Assembly: GCF_013408245.1 (NCBI RefSeq) | Contig: NZ_JACBYS010000005.1 | Location: 248,001-312,000, forward strand | Origin: Duganella sp. 1224 | Lineage (GTDB): Bacteria; Pseudomonadota; Gammaproteobacteria; Burkholderiales; Burkholderiaceae_D | DNA: 64,000 bases | Direction of reading: 5' to 3' | The notes under the pieces: generated by a model | What the model saw: only the letters and a program-made list of their open reading frames with translations | Told to the model about the DNA's origin: nothing | Databases searched by the model: none | In this document: piece by piece, positions 9,074-17,673 of the stretch | How the letters are laid out: each line of letters opens with the position of its first letter | How positions within the stretch are numbered: position 1 is the first letter of the stretch | Position numbers and translations under genes: made by a program

Positions 9074-10132
9074 TTATACCAGACATTGTTCTAAACCGCT
9101 AATAAAGATGTCTTTGGGCAGATTTTTGCCAATAAATACCATTTTGCTGCCACGAACGTCGTTTTCCCCCCATTTTGCGCCCAGATCGCTGCCCATAATC
9201 TGGTGCACCCCCTGGAACACCACCTTGCGGTCGGCGTCCTGCATAAACAATACGCCTTTGTAGCGCAGCATGCGAGGACCGTACACATTGACCAGGCCGC
9301 CAAGGAACTCGTCCAGCTTGGCCGTGTCGAACGGACGGTTGCTCTTGAACACAAAAGCGGCGATGTCGTCGGTGTGATGGCTGTGGTGATGGTCGTGATC
9401 ATGGCCGTGGTCATGAGGGTGGTGGTCGTGGCCGCAGTGCTCGTCGTGCACATGGCCTTCCTCGTGCGCCTGCTCGCTCAGCAGGAAGTCCGGGTCGAGT
9501 TCCAGCTTGTCGTTGAGGTTGAAGCCTTTCAGGTCCAGCACCCCGCTGATCGGCGCGCGGCCAAAGTCGGACTTGCTGATCGGCGCGCGCGGGTTGATGC
9601 GCGACAGGCGGGCGGTCAGCGCGGCCAGTTGCTCCTCGCTCACCAGGTCGGTTTTGGACAGCAGGAGCTTGTCGGCGAACCCGACCTGGCGCTGGGCTTC
9701 CTCGTGCTGGTCCAGCTGGTCCATGGCGTGGCGCGCGTCCACCACCGTGACCACCGCGTCCAGCATGTAGTGAGCGCCCACTTCCTCGTCAACGAAGAAG
9801 GTCTGCGCCACCGGGCCGGGATTGGCCAGGCCGGTGGTCTCGATCACCACGCGGTCGAACTGGATCTCGCCGGCCTCGCGCTTCTGCGCCAGGTTGCTCA
9901 GGGCCACGATCAGGTCGCCGCGCACGGTGCAGCAGATGCAGCCGTTGTTCATCTCGACGATTTGCTCGCCGGTGTCCTGCACCAGGATTTCGTTGTCGAT
10001 GTTTTCCTGGCCGAATTCGTTTTCGATGACGGCGATGCGCATGCCGTGTTCTTCCTGCAGGATGCGGTTCAGCAGCGTGGTCTTGCCGGCGCCGAGGAAG
10101 CCGGTCAGGATGGTGGTGGGAATCATGGCCAT
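9074..10132 (-). CDS. COG0523/CobW-type GTP-binding metallochaperone
   Basis: The 352-aa G3E-family GTPase has a Walker A GFLGAGKTT near the N-terminus, the defining metal-binding GCICC motif (Cys65, Cys67, Cys68) and a GTPase motif SKTD. A histidine-rich insert at about residues 225-255 (HDHHPHDHGHDHDHHHSHH) marks the zinc-handling YjiA/ZNG1-like branch. Its likely job is GTP-dependent metal delivery, probably of zinc, in the cytoplasm. The neighbour is a DksA lacking most zinc ligands, a pairing that fits a zinc-limitation theme. The start could also be the ATG two codons later. Confidence 0.9.
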   Translation of the reverse strand: MAMIPTTILTGFLGAGKTTLLNRILQEEHGMRIAVIENEFGQENIDNEILVQDTGEQIVEMNNGCICCTVRGDLIVALSNLAQKREAGEIQFDRVVIETTGLANPGPVAQTFFVDEEVGAHYMLDAVVTVVDARHAMDQLDQHEEAQRQVGFADKLLLSKTDLVSEEQLAALTARLSRINPRAPISKSDFGRAPISGVLDLKGFNLNDKLELDPDFLLSEQAHEEGHVHDEHCGHDHHPHDHGHDHDHHHSHHTDDIAAFVFKSNRPFDTAKLDEFLGGLVNVYGPRMLRYKGVLFMQDADRKVVFQGVHQIMGSDLGAKWGENDVRGSKMVFIGKNLPKDIFISGLEQCLV

Positions 10133-10233
10133 GGTTGTCTTATTTGAAAATGCGTTAATGCAATCGGCTGATTATGCCGGAATTTTTCGGACGCTAGCAA
10201 TTCGTCCAATTGAGCAATATCAGCACACGTGTG

Positions 10234-11169
10234 CTATTTCACTTTGGCGCGCGGGTGGGCCTTGTCGTAGACCTCGGCCAGGTGCTGGAAGTCCAGCGCC
10301 GTGTACACCTGGGTCGAACTGATGCTGGCGTGGCCCAGCATCTCCTGCACCGCCCGCAAATCGCCGGACGACTGCAGCACGTGCGAGGCAAACGAGTGGC
10401 GCAGCATGTGCGGGTGCACCTGCACCGGCGCCCCGTGCGCCACGCCGTGCTGGCGCAGCCGCTGCTGGATCACGCGCGGCGACACCCGCGTGCCGCGGCT
10501 GCTGAGAAACAGGGCGTCGCCGCCGTCGGTGGGCGCCGGCCGCAGCGCCAGCCAGGCGTGCAGCGCGTCCAGCGCGGCGGCGCCGACCGGCACCGTGCGG
10601 CGCTTGTTGCCCTTGCCGGTGACGGTCACCTCGCGGTTGCCGAGGTCCACCCAGCCGAGCGCTTGCTTGCTGGGCGTCAGGTCCAGCCCGGCCAGTTCGG
10701 ACACCCGCAGGCCGCTGGAGTACAGCAGCTCGAACATGGCGCGGTTGCACAGCGCGGCCGGATCGTCGCCGTTGCCGGCCGCCGGGCGCGACGGCGCCAC
10801 CAGCTGCACGGCGTCGTCCACCGACAACGCGCGCGGCAGGGTTTTGGCGCGTTTCGGCGCGCGCACGCCCTGCACCGGGTTGGCGGCCAGCGGCATCTGC
10901 TCGCCCAGCCAGCGGAAAAAGCCGCGCCAGCTGGACAGCTTGCGGGCGATTGAACGGGGATCGAGTTCCTGCGCGTGCAGTTTGGCGGTCAGCCGGCGCA
11001 CCGCGTGGTGGTCGAGCTGCGGCCAGGCGCTGGCGCCGGTCAGCGCCGCCAGCGCCTGCAAATCGCGGGCGTAGGCGGCGCAGGTGTGCGGCGACAGCTG
11101 GCGTTCGCGCTGCAGGTGGGCGAGATAGGCGTCGATCCAGGCCAGTTTGCTGTCTGGAGCGTCGCTCAT
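10234..11169 (-). CDS. xerC: XerC, tyrosine site-specific recombinase
   Basis: The 311-aa protein resolves chromosome dimers at dif together with XerD and FtsK. All catalytic residues of the tyrosine recombinases are visible: Arg155 in SSGLRVSEL, Lys in TGKGNKRR, His254 and Arg257 in HPHMLRHSF, His280 in LGHASI and Tyr289 in STQVYTALD. The SAM-like DNA-binding domain occupies the first 90 residues. A DUF484 gene lies 10 bp upstream on the same strand, as in many proteobacteria, so this is the chromosomal XerC rather than a phage integrase. Confidence 0.95.
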   Translation of the reverse strand: MSDAPDSKLAWIDAYLAHLQRERQLSPHTCAAYARDLQALAALTGASAWPQLDHHAVRRLTAKLHAQELDPRSIARKLSSWRGFFRWLGEQMPLAANPVQGVRAPKRAKTLPRALSVDDAVQLVAPSRPAAGNGDDPAALCNRAMFELLYSSGLRVSELAGLDLTPSKQALGWVDLGNREVTVTGKGNKRRTVPVGAAALDALHAWLALRPAPTDGGDALFLSSRGTRVSPRVIQQRLRQHGVAHGAPVQVHPHMLRHSFASHVLQSSGDLRAVQEMLGHASISSTQVYTALDFQHLAEVYDKAHPRAKVK

Positions 11170-11179
11170 GGCGCGGTGC

Positions 11180-11848
11180 TCAGGCCAGCAGCCAGGCCAG
11201 CGCGGTGCTGGAGGTCTCGCCGATGTGGACCAGGAAGTCGGTGGCCATCAGCGAGGTGAAGCGGTTGGCGTCCTGCGAGCCCATGATCAGCAGGCCGAAG
11301 GCTTGCTTGTCGCCCGGCTTGCGCAGCGGGATGATGACGGTCGACACCACGGCCGACGGGTCGTCCAGCCAGCGCACCGCCTCGAAGTCCTTGTTGGCGC
11401 CGCAGTACGGGGCCAGCAGGCTGTTGGCAAAGATGCGGGCGTCGTCCGACACGCCCTTGACGAACCATTCGTCGACATAGTCGGGCGCGGTGCCCCAGAT
11501 GCGCACCGTCACTTGCGGCACGTCGAAGGCGGTCTTCAGGCCGTTGGTGACGGCGTGCGGCATCGAGCCGACGTCCTCCGACTGCAGCAGCACCTGCGTC
11601 CAGCGGTGGAACTTGTTGGCGATGGCTTCGTTTTCCGAGGCCAGGCGCATCAGGTTGCTCATGCGCAGTTCCAGCGTTTTGTATTTGTCGCGCAACACTT
11701 CCATCTGGCGTTCCTGCAGCGAGACGGCGCGGCCGGTCAGCGGGCTGGCCAGTTTGATCTCACCCAGCAAGTCGGCGTGTTCTTCGAAGAATTGCGGGTG
11801 CTCGGTCAGGTACTGTGCGACGAGGGTGGAATCCAGTGGGGCGGTCAT
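11180..11848 (-). CDS. DUF484-family protein
   Basis: The 222-aa protein opens with the typical DUF484 N-terminus (VAQYLTEHPQFFEEHADLLGEI), then a coiled coil (LQERQMEVLRDKYKTLELRM) and a GAF-like C-terminal domain. The family is commonly encoded between dapF and xerC. Here xerC follows by 10 bp, while dapF is 3 kb away. The biochemical role is unknown; GAF-like domains usually bind small ligands or partner proteins. Confidence 0.9.
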   Translation of the reverse strand: MTAPLDSTLVAQYLTEHPQFFEEHADLLGEIKLASPLTGRAVSLQERQMEVLRDKYKTLELRMSNLMRLASENEAIANKFHRWTQVLLQSEDVGSMPHAVTNGLKTAFDVPQVTVRIWGTAPDYVDEWFVKGVSDDARIFANSLLAPYCGANKDFEAVRWLDDPSAVVSTVIIPLRKPGDKQAFGLLIMGSQDANRFTSLMATDFLVHIGETSSTALAWLLA

Positions 11849-11888
11849 GAGAGATACGTTGTAGGCAAGGTGGTGTGCAATTTTAAAC

Positions 11889-11921
11889 GAAAAAAAACGG
11901 GCATGGTGGACCCATGCCCGT
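11889..11921 (-). terminator. Intrinsic terminator of the porin gene
   Basis: On the minus strand ACGGGCATGG and CCATGCCCGT form a 10-bp stem with a 5-nt loop, followed by a run of T (8 of 9 positions). It lies about 20 bp after the porin stop codon. Confidence 0.88.
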
Positions 11922-11941
11922 CATGGCGACGCCACGCCCGC

Positions 11942-12994
11942 TTAGAAGTTGTGGTGGATGCCGACGCTGTAGTAGTTGAAGGTGGCGGCGGCGGTGGCTT
12001 TGCGGCGCGTGCCGTCGACGTACACGTAGGTGCGCGGCGACAGATTGTAGTCGTAGCCCAGCGAGAACTGCTTGGTCTTGGCGATGTTGGGGCTGTTGAA
12101 GATGTTGTCCGGCGTCTTGCGGCCGATGCCGGCGCGCACCAGGCCGAGGCCGACGTTCCAGTTGGCGCCCACCATCCAGGCCTTGGTGATCGGGTTGACC
12201 GGCACGCTGTAGTCCTGGTCCTGGCGCTGGTAGGTGGCCATCAGCTTGAGGTCGTTGATCGGCTTGTACGAGGCGCCCACCGACCACAGCTTGGTGGACA
12301 CGGCGTTGCGCTCGTAGGCGCCGTAGGCGGCGAACGGGCCCTGGGTGACGGTGGCGCTGACCGAGTATGGGTTGACCGGCGCCATGCTGTTGGCCGGGAA
12401 CTGCGGCGCGGCGGCGGTGCCGCGGCCGATGATGGCCGGGTTGTTGTTGGCCTCCTTGCTGGCCACGGTGATGTTCAGCTGGAAGATGTTGCCGATCACC
12501 GGCGAGTTGTAGAACACCGCGTTGGAGAAGCGGTTCAGCGAGTTGCCGGCCACGCTCAGCGGGTCGCTGGTGTAGCCGGCCACTTGCAGGTCGGTCTGGT
12601 AGCCGGCCACGGCCGGCATGCCGGACCATGGCTCGAAGGCGGTGCTGGTTTCCTGGAAGGCGCTCAGCGCGCGGCCGAAGCGCAGCGTGCCGAAGTCGCC
12701 CTGCAGGCCGACCCGGCTCTGGCCCTGGAACAGCGGCCGCACGGTGTTCTCGATTGCGCCGGTGTCGGGCTCGTAACGGATTTCCAACTGGAACAGCGCT
12801 TTCAGGCCGCTGCCGAGGTCTTCCACGCCGCGGAAGCCCAGCTTGTTGTTGTCGCGCTTGCCCACGGCGGTGACGTCGGTGTCGGTCCGGCGCGAAACGC
12901 CGGCGTCCAGGGTGCCGTAAATGGTGACCGACGATTGCGCGGACGCGCCGCATGCCACGCCAGTGAGAGCCAGAGCCGCCAAAGTTTTTTTCAT
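11942..12994 (-). CDS. Gram-negative porin (trimeric, betaproteobacterial type)
   Basis: The 350-aa precursor has a signal peptide (MKKTLAALALTGVACGASAQ) and the classic start of mature betaproteobacterial porins, SSVTIYGTLDAGV, then GFRGVEDLGSGLKALFQLE and VGLQGDFGTLRFGR. It ends in VGIHHNF with the terminal Phe needed for barrel assembly. It should form a 16-strand general diffusion channel in the outer membrane. A purine-rich AAGGAA lies before the start, and a strong terminator follows. It stands alone between DUF484 and a divergent Sel1 gene. Confidence 0.93.
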   Translation of the reverse strand: MKKTLAALALTGVACGASAQSSVTIYGTLDAGVSRRTDTDVTAVGKRDNNKLGFRGVEDLGSGLKALFQLEIRYEPDTGAIENTVRPLFQGQSRVGLQGDFGTLRFGRALSAFQETSTAFEPWSGMPAVAGYQTDLQVAGYTSDPLSVAGNSLNRFSNAVFYNSPVIGNIFQLNITVASKEANNNPAIIGRGTAAAPQFPANSMAPVNPYSVSATVTQGPFAAYGAYERNAVSTKLWSVGASYKPINDLKLMATYQRQDQDYSVPVNPITKAWMVGANWNVGLGLVRAGIGRKTPDNIFNSPNIAKTKQFSLGYDYNLSPRTYVYVDGTRRKATAAATFNYYSVGIHHNF

Positions 12995-13384
12995 TTGTTA
13001 TTCCTTTATAAGTGTATTTCTCATCCCCGCTGCTTGACCGGTTGCTGAAACCTTAATGGGTCGCTGGCGCCGTGGAGCCGGAATGGTCGATTGGAACGGT
13101 TTGTTTTGGTCGAAAGCCGTGCCAGCCCGGCTTCTTGTTGTATTTTTGAAACGCTTGTCAGGCGCCTCGGTCGGCCCGTTTTGCGACTGCTTTTGCTTTC
13201 ATCCGGGCATGAAAACAGCTCTAGCGTACAAGCGGGCAGGGGGGGCGCCGCTTGTGGCATATCAAGCGCGCGCGCATATTGTTTTAGGGTGTGGCGCGGA
13301 TGGCACGTTACACTAAGACACAAATCAAATCGCGCCGCAGACCGCACAGCGGCGCTTCCCGCTTCGATGAATCATAGAGAGACA
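12995..13384. other. 390-bp divergent intergenic region
   Basis: This gap separates the porin gene (minus strand) from the Sel1-repeat gene (plus strand) and must contain both promoters. It is lower in GC than its flanks. TACACT at 13309-13314 could be a -10 element for the Sel1 gene, but I see no matching -35. No convincing gene is present; the 108-codon minus-strand frame here lacks a ribosome-binding site and recognisable domains. Confidence 0.5.
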
Positions 13385-14824
13385 ATGGCCAATCGAGAAG
13401 AGTTAGGGATCATCAGGGGCGCCCGCGCCGGAGACGCGGACTGCCAACTGGCGCTGGGCAAGCTGTATCTGTTCGGTGGCGCCAGCCTGCCGCTCAATGT
13501 ACCGACCGCGCTGCACTGGCTGGCGCGCGCGGCACAGCAGGAGCGCGACGAGGCGTGGCGCCTGATCGGCAGCCATATTCCCGTTGACACCGCGCGCCAG
13601 GCGCTGCCGGACGTGCTGCGCTGGTATCAGCGCGCCAGCGACGCCGGCATTGCCGCCGCCGCCCAGGTGCTGGCGCAGTTGCGGCAGCAGACGCCGCCGC
13701 GCGGCGCGCCCTTGCGCCCGCAGGCCGTGCCGCCGCCAAACGCGCCTTCCCCCGCCGCTTCGATGGCCGTTGCTTCGTGCGGCGGCGCGCTGGCGCTGAG
13801 CACCGATCAGACGTTGCAGCTGACGCGGCTGGAGCCGCTGTGGCCGCACCAGCGGCCGGCCTTTCTTCAGCAGGCGCGGCCGTTACTGGCGCGCTTGCTG
13901 GCCGAGGCGCCGGCCGACGCGGAAGCGGCGCGGCTGGCCGACTGGCACGCCGCGCCGCCATTGCTGTGCCTGCTGTCGCGCTGCGCCGCGCTGGCGCCGG
14001 CGGACGGCGCCGATGCCGCGCTGCACCAGTGCCGCGAGCTGGCGGCCTACGCCGGCGAACGCCACGCCCAGCTGGCGCTGGGGCTGTGGTTTGCGCGCAT
14101 GGACAGCGACGGCAAGCGCCTGAGTCACGGCATTGCCGCCGTCAACTTCAAGCGCGCCATCCGCTGGCTGACGCTGGCCGGCGAGCAGGGGCTGGCCGAG
14201 GCGTGGTTCGCGCTGTCGCGCATTTATCTGAAGCCGGAGTTTTCACAGCGCTGCGTGGCCGAGGCGCAAAGTTACCTGGAGCGCGCGGCCGAGATGGGCC
14301 ACTGCGGCGCCCAGCTGGAGTGCGGCATGTATGCCTGGCGCAACCGCCGCACCGACGAGCACAGCGACGTGCGCGCCGCCTACTGGCTGCAGAAGGCGGC
14401 CGCGCAGGGCTGCGCCGAGGCGGAGGCGGCGCTGCAGCGCGTGGCCGCCGCGCCCAAGGAGGCGGACTGGATGACCAGCGTGGTCACCTGCCTGACGCGC
14501 GAGTTGCTGGAGAGCCAGCCGCTGCTGGCGGCGCGGCTGGAACTGGCCGCGCTGTTCGGCCTGAGCCGGGCGGAAGCGTTGCTGCTGGATGTGAAGGCGG
14601 CCGATCAGGGCCATTGCCTGGTGGTGGATATCCGCGCCAGCTATGGCCGCAGCAAGCGCCGGCTGGTGCTGCTGCGCACGGCGCGCGAGCGGCAGGCGCT
14701 GGACCGCATCGTGCGCCTGTTCGAGTCGATTGATAGCGGGCCGGAGGGGCTGGAGGGCAATTACCGCCAGCGTTTGTACCGGCTGAAGACCTGGTTGCAG
14801 GAAGATTTGCTGGCGGCGGCGTGA
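13385..14824 (+). CDS. Sel1-like repeat protein
   Basis: The 479-aa protein carries Sel1/TPR-like helical repeats. One cluster is at residues 10-60 (GDADCQLALGKLYLFGG, then PTALHWLARAAQ). A longer one lies at about 230-350, with typical pairs such as AIRWLTLAGEQGLAEAWFAL and AQSYLERAAEMGHCGAQLE. The C-terminal 130 residues are of another type (LELAALFGLSRAEALLLD) and unassigned. No signal peptide is visible. Sel1 proteins usually act as scaffolds. The start at MANREEL has an AGAGAG element upstream; an in-frame ATG six codons earlier is possible. Confidence 0.8.
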   Translation: MANREELGIIRGARAGDADCQLALGKLYLFGGASLPLNVPTALHWLARAAQQERDEAWRLIGSHIPVDTARQALPDVLRWYQRASDAGIAAAAQVLAQLRQQTPPRGAPLRPQAVPPPNAPSPAASMAVASCGGALALSTDQTLQLTRLEPLWPHQRPAFLQQARPLLARLLAEAPADAEAARLADWHAAPPLLCLLSRCAALAPADGADAALHQCRELAAYAGERHAQLALGLWFARMDSDGKRLSHGIAAVNFKRAIRWLTLAGEQGLAEAWFALSRIYLKPEFSQRCVAEAQSYLERAAEMGHCGAQLECGMYAWRNRRTDEHSDVRAAYWLQKAAAQGCAEAEAALQRVAAAPKEADWMTSVVTCLTRELLESQPLLAARLELAALFGLSRAEALLLDVKAADQGHCLVVDIRASYGRSKRRLVLLRTARERQALDRIVRLFESIDSGPEGLEGNYRQRLYRLKTWLQEDLLAAA

Positions 14825-14903
14825 CCCGCGTCGTTCGGCGGTCGCTGCGCGGTCTATGCCGCGCTGGCGTTCTATGGGTTCCGGCTTGCGCCGCAACGAC
14901 TGG

Positions 14904-15767
14904 TCAGATGTCGATTTCGCCTTCGAACACGGTGACCGCCGGACCGGTCAGGAACACGGGCTGGCCTTCGCCGGCCCAGCTGATCGACAACTGGCCGCCG
15001 CGCGCGTCGACCCTCACCGGGCTGTCCAGCAGGCCGCGGCGGATGCCGGCCACGGCCGCCGCGCAGGCGCCGGTGCCGCACGCCAGCGTCTCGCCGACGC
15101 CGCGCTCGAACACGCGCAATTTCACGTGCTGGCGGTCCAGCACCTGCATGAAGCCGGCGTTGACGCGGTTGGGGAAGCGCGCGTGGTGCTCGATCAGCGG
15201 CCCGGTCAGTTCCACCGGCGCCGTCTCGACGTCGTCCACCACCTGCACCGCGTGCGGATTGCCCATCGACACCGCCGAAATCAGCACGCTCTCGCGCGCG
15301 CCGCCCAGTTCCAGCACCAGCGGCCACAGCGTGTCGTCGCCTTGCCGCTGGCCTTGCAGGCCGTCGGCGTCGAATGGCACGCGGCCCGGTTCCAGGATCG
15401 GCGCGCCCATGTCCACGGTGATGCTGCCGTTGGCCTCCAGCCGTGGCGCGATGACACCGGCCTTGGTCTGCACCGTGATCGACTGCTTGTCGGTCAGGCC
15501 TTTTTCCGACACGAATTTGACGAAGGCGCGCGAACCGTTGCCGCACTGCTCGACCTCGCCGCCATCGGCGTTGAAGATGCGGTAACGGAAATCGCAGCCG
15601 GCCTCGGTGGGCTTTTCCACCAGCAGGATCTGGTCGGCGCCCACGCCAAAGCGGCGGTCGCCCAGCAGCTTCCACTGCGCGGGCGTGAAGTCGATGTGCT
15701 GGTTGATGCCGTCGATGACGACGAAGTCGTTGCCGGCGCCGTGCATTTTGGTGAATTTGAGTTTCAT
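14904..15767 (-). CDS. dapF: DapF, diaminopimelate epimerase
   Basis: The 287-aa cytoplasmic enzyme converts LL- to meso-diaminopimelate for lysine and peptidoglycan synthesis. The two catalytic cysteines are in [10 protein letters not shown] and LACGTGACA, and the N-terminal block [13 protein letters not shown] is intact. Its start lies 7 bp after the stop of the LpxL-type gene upstream, so the two acyltransferases and dapF form an operon for envelope precursors. Confidence 0.97.
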   Translation of the reverse strand: MKLKFTKMHGAGNDFVVIDGINQHIDFTPAQWKLLGDRRFGVGADQILLVEKPTEAGCDFRYRIFNADGGEVEQCGNGSRAFVKFVSEKGLTDKQSITVQTKAGVIAPRLEANGSITVDMGAPILEPGRVPFDADGLQGQRQGDDTLWPLVLELGGARESVLISAVSMGNPHAVQVVDDVETAPVELTGPLIEHHARFPNRVNAGFMQVLDRQHVKLRVFERGVGETLACGTGACAAAVAGIRRGLLDSPVRVDARGGQLSISWAGEGQPVFLTGPAVTVFEGEIDI

Positions 15768-15774
15768 GGGCAGT

Positions 15775-16650
15775 TTATTTTTTGTACAGCGACGGCTCGC
15801 CGTTGGGGCGGGTCTTGAAGCGTTTGTGGGTCCAGAAATATTCAGCCGGCGTCTCGCGCACGCGTTCCTCGATGAACTCGTTCATGCGGCGGGTGGCGGC
15901 CACCATGTCCTCGCCCGGATAATTGTCCCACACTGGATAGAATTTCACACGCCATCCCTGGTAATTGGGCAGGAAGGTGGCGATCACCGGCATCACCTGC
16001 GCGCCGGTGGTCGCGGCGATGCGGGCGGTGGCCGTCAGCGTGGCGGCCTGGACGCCGAAGAAGGGCACGAACTCGGCGTCCTTTTCGCCGAAATCCATGT
16101 CCGGCAGCATGAAGTAGGGCAGCTTGTCGCGCAGCGCGCGCAGGATGGGCTTGATGCCGTCCTGGCGGGTGAACAGCTTGACCGGCTTGAAGCGGGCGCG
16201 GCCGGCGCGCAGCACGGCGTCGAAGGCGGCGTTTTTCTGCGTCACGTACATCGACGAGGCCGACGCTTCCATGGCGATCGCCGCGCCGGCCACGTCGAGG
16301 CAGACGAAGTGCGGGCACAGCAGGATGGTCGGCTTCCCGGTCATGGCCGCCACCGGGATTGCGCCGCCCGGCTCGATCGTGATCAGGCGCTTCAGGCGCG
16401 ACTCCGGCGCCCACCACAGGATGGCGCGCTCCCACACGCTGCGCGAGTAGGCCTGAAAATGGCGGCGGGCGATGGCGACCCGCTCGGCCTCGCTCAGCTC
16501 AGGCATGGTCAGGCGCAGATTGGTCAGCGCGATCTGGCGGCGCGGCCGCATGACGACAAACAACAGGCTGCCGACGGCGTCGCCGAGGCGGCCCAGCAGC
16601 GGCAGCGGCAGCCAGTGCAGCAGCCACATCAATCCCAACAACAGTTTCAT
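15775..16650 (-). CDS. LpxL/HtrB-family lipid A acyltransferase, second gene
   Basis: The 291-aa inner-membrane acyltransferase has one N-terminal hydrophobic segment ([18 protein letters not shown]) and the catalytic HX4D motif in CPHFVCLD. Other family blocks are [12 protein letters not shown] and the C-terminal [15 protein letters not shown]. It should add a secondary acyl chain to lipid A from acyl-ACP, as LpxL and LpxM do; which position cannot be told. Its ATG overlaps the stop of a paralogous acyltransferase gene (ATGA), and dapF follows by 7 bp. Confidence 0.9.
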   Translation of the reverse strand: MKLLLGLMWLLHWLPLPLLGRLGDAVGSLLFVVMRPRRQIALTNLRLTMPELSEAERVAIARRHFQAYSRSVWERAILWWAPESRLKRLITIEPGGAIPVAAMTGKPTILLCPHFVCLDVAGAAIAMEASASSMYVTQKNAAFDAVLRAGRARFKPVKLFTRQDGIKPILRALRDKLPYFMLPDMDFGEKDAEFVPFFGVQAATLTATARIAATTGAQVMPVIATFLPNYQGWRVKFYPVWDNYPGEDMVAATRRMNEFIEERVRETPAEYFWTHKRFKTRPNGEPSLYKK

Positions 16651-17498
16651 GCGTGTTCTCCCGCCGACGGTGCCGCAATGCCATGCGGCACCTTGTAGCG
16701 GTTATAGCTCCAGTAGTATTGCGACGGGCTGCGGGCGATCAGGCGCTCCATGGCGTGGTTGATGGCCTGCGCCTGGGACGCGCTGTCGCCGTCCAGCGAG
16801 CCGTCGAAGGGCACGAAGCGTACCACATAGCCGCGTCCGCCCGGCAGGCGTTCGGCGTAGGTGATGATGACGGTGGCGTCGCCCAGCTGCGCCAGCTTGG
16901 CCGGCAAGGTCATGGTGTAGGCGGCGCGGCCGAAGAAGGTGGCCCATACGCCTTCGCCCTCCTGCGGCACCTGGTCGGGCAGCACGCCAACTGGCTGGCC
17001 CTTCTTGAGGAACTTGGCCAGCATGCGCACGCCGGACATGTTGGCCGGCGCCAGCAACAGGTTCTTGCGCGCGCGCGCGCCCTCGATCAGCGGCTTGAGT
17101 GCCTCTTTTTTCGGAGGGCGGTACATGACCATCAGTTCAGTGCGCAGGGCGATTTCCTGTGCCACAATCTCGAAGCAGCCCAGGTGCGGTGTCATGAAGA
17201 CGATGCCGCGGCCGGCGTCCAGCTCGGTTTGCACCAGGTCCCAGTTTTCCAGCGTGGCGTGGCGCGACACGCGGGCCGGATCGGCGCACCAGATGAAGGG
17301 CAGCTCGAACATGCTTTTGCCGGCCTCGGCGACGGCGGCGTGCAGGTGCTGGCTAAAGCCGGCCTGGGCCAGGTTGGCGCGCAGGCGGCGGCGGTAGGCG
17401 GGCGAGGCCCAGTACACCAGCCAGCCCATGGCGGCGCCGATGGCGTGCAGCACGGACAACGGGAAGATTGATAAAAAACGGAAAATTGGAACCAGCAT
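16647..17498 (-). CDS. LpxL/HtrB-family lipid A acyltransferase, first gene
   Basis: The 283-aa paralogue of the next gene has an N-terminal membrane anchor (FLSIFPLSVLHAIGAAMGWL). The catalytic motif is TPHLGCFE, that is HX4E as in HtrB. The blocks GVLPDQVPQEGEGVW and SQYYWSYNRYKVP match lysophospholipid acyltransferases. The ATG at 17498 (MLVPIF) is preferred over an upstream TTG at 17528 because it directly precedes the membrane segment. Two tandem paralogues suggest separate steps of secondary acylation. The gene faces metK across a 175-bp gap. Confidence 0.88.
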   Translation of the reverse strand: MLVPIFRFLSIFPLSVLHAIGAAMGWLVYWASPAYRRRLRANLAQAGFSQHLHAAVAEAGKSMFELPFIWCADPARVSRHATLENWDLVQTELDAGRGIVFMTPHLGCFEIVAQEIALRTELMVMYRPPKKEALKPLIEGARARKNLLLAPANMSGVRMLAKFLKKGQPVGVLPDQVPQEGEGVWATFFGRAAYTMTLPAKLAQLGDATVIITYAERLPGGRGYVVRFVPFDGSLDGDSASQAQAINHAMERLIARSPSQYYWSYNRYKVPHGIAAPSAGEHA

Positions 17499-17576
17499 GT
17501 TGGAAATCTGCCCTGTGTTGGAAAGCAAGGTTTTTCAAAAAAGCGTAAAATACCACGTTAAGTAGTAGCCGCTGAG

Positions 17577-17606
17577 TTAATGACAACTTGCGATGCGGGA
17601 TATAAA
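17577..17606 (+). promoter_or_regulatory. Possible promoter of metK
   Basis: TATAAA at 17601-17606 could be a -10 box with a weak -35, TTAATG, 18 bp upstream. That would give a leader of about 60 nt. I see no known SAM riboswitch structure in this leader. Confidence 0.35.
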
Positions 17607-17673
17607 TGTCGCTAAAGCGTCGCAAGCCGTGTTGGTATGCGACAGAATTTTCAAACATATCAGGAGCTTGCGC

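Noticed and set aside
10151-10162. TGCGTTAATGCA upstream of the COG0523 gene as a possible Zur operator
   Set aside because: It is an imperfect and short palindrome that does not match the known longer Zur box; the zinc link rests on gene content only.
10234-11169. The tyrosine recombinase as an integrase of a mobile element
   Set aside because: Its length, its residues and the adjacent DUF484 gene identify chromosomal XerC; no attachment repeats are visible nearby.
13021-13347. A 108-codon minus-strand frame in the porin-Sel1 gap
   Set aside because: No ribosome-binding site, no domain, biased composition, and it covers the place where both promoters should be.
17499-17673. A SAM riboswitch upstream of metK
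   Set aside because: I could not find conserved helices of any known SAM riboswitch class in this leader.
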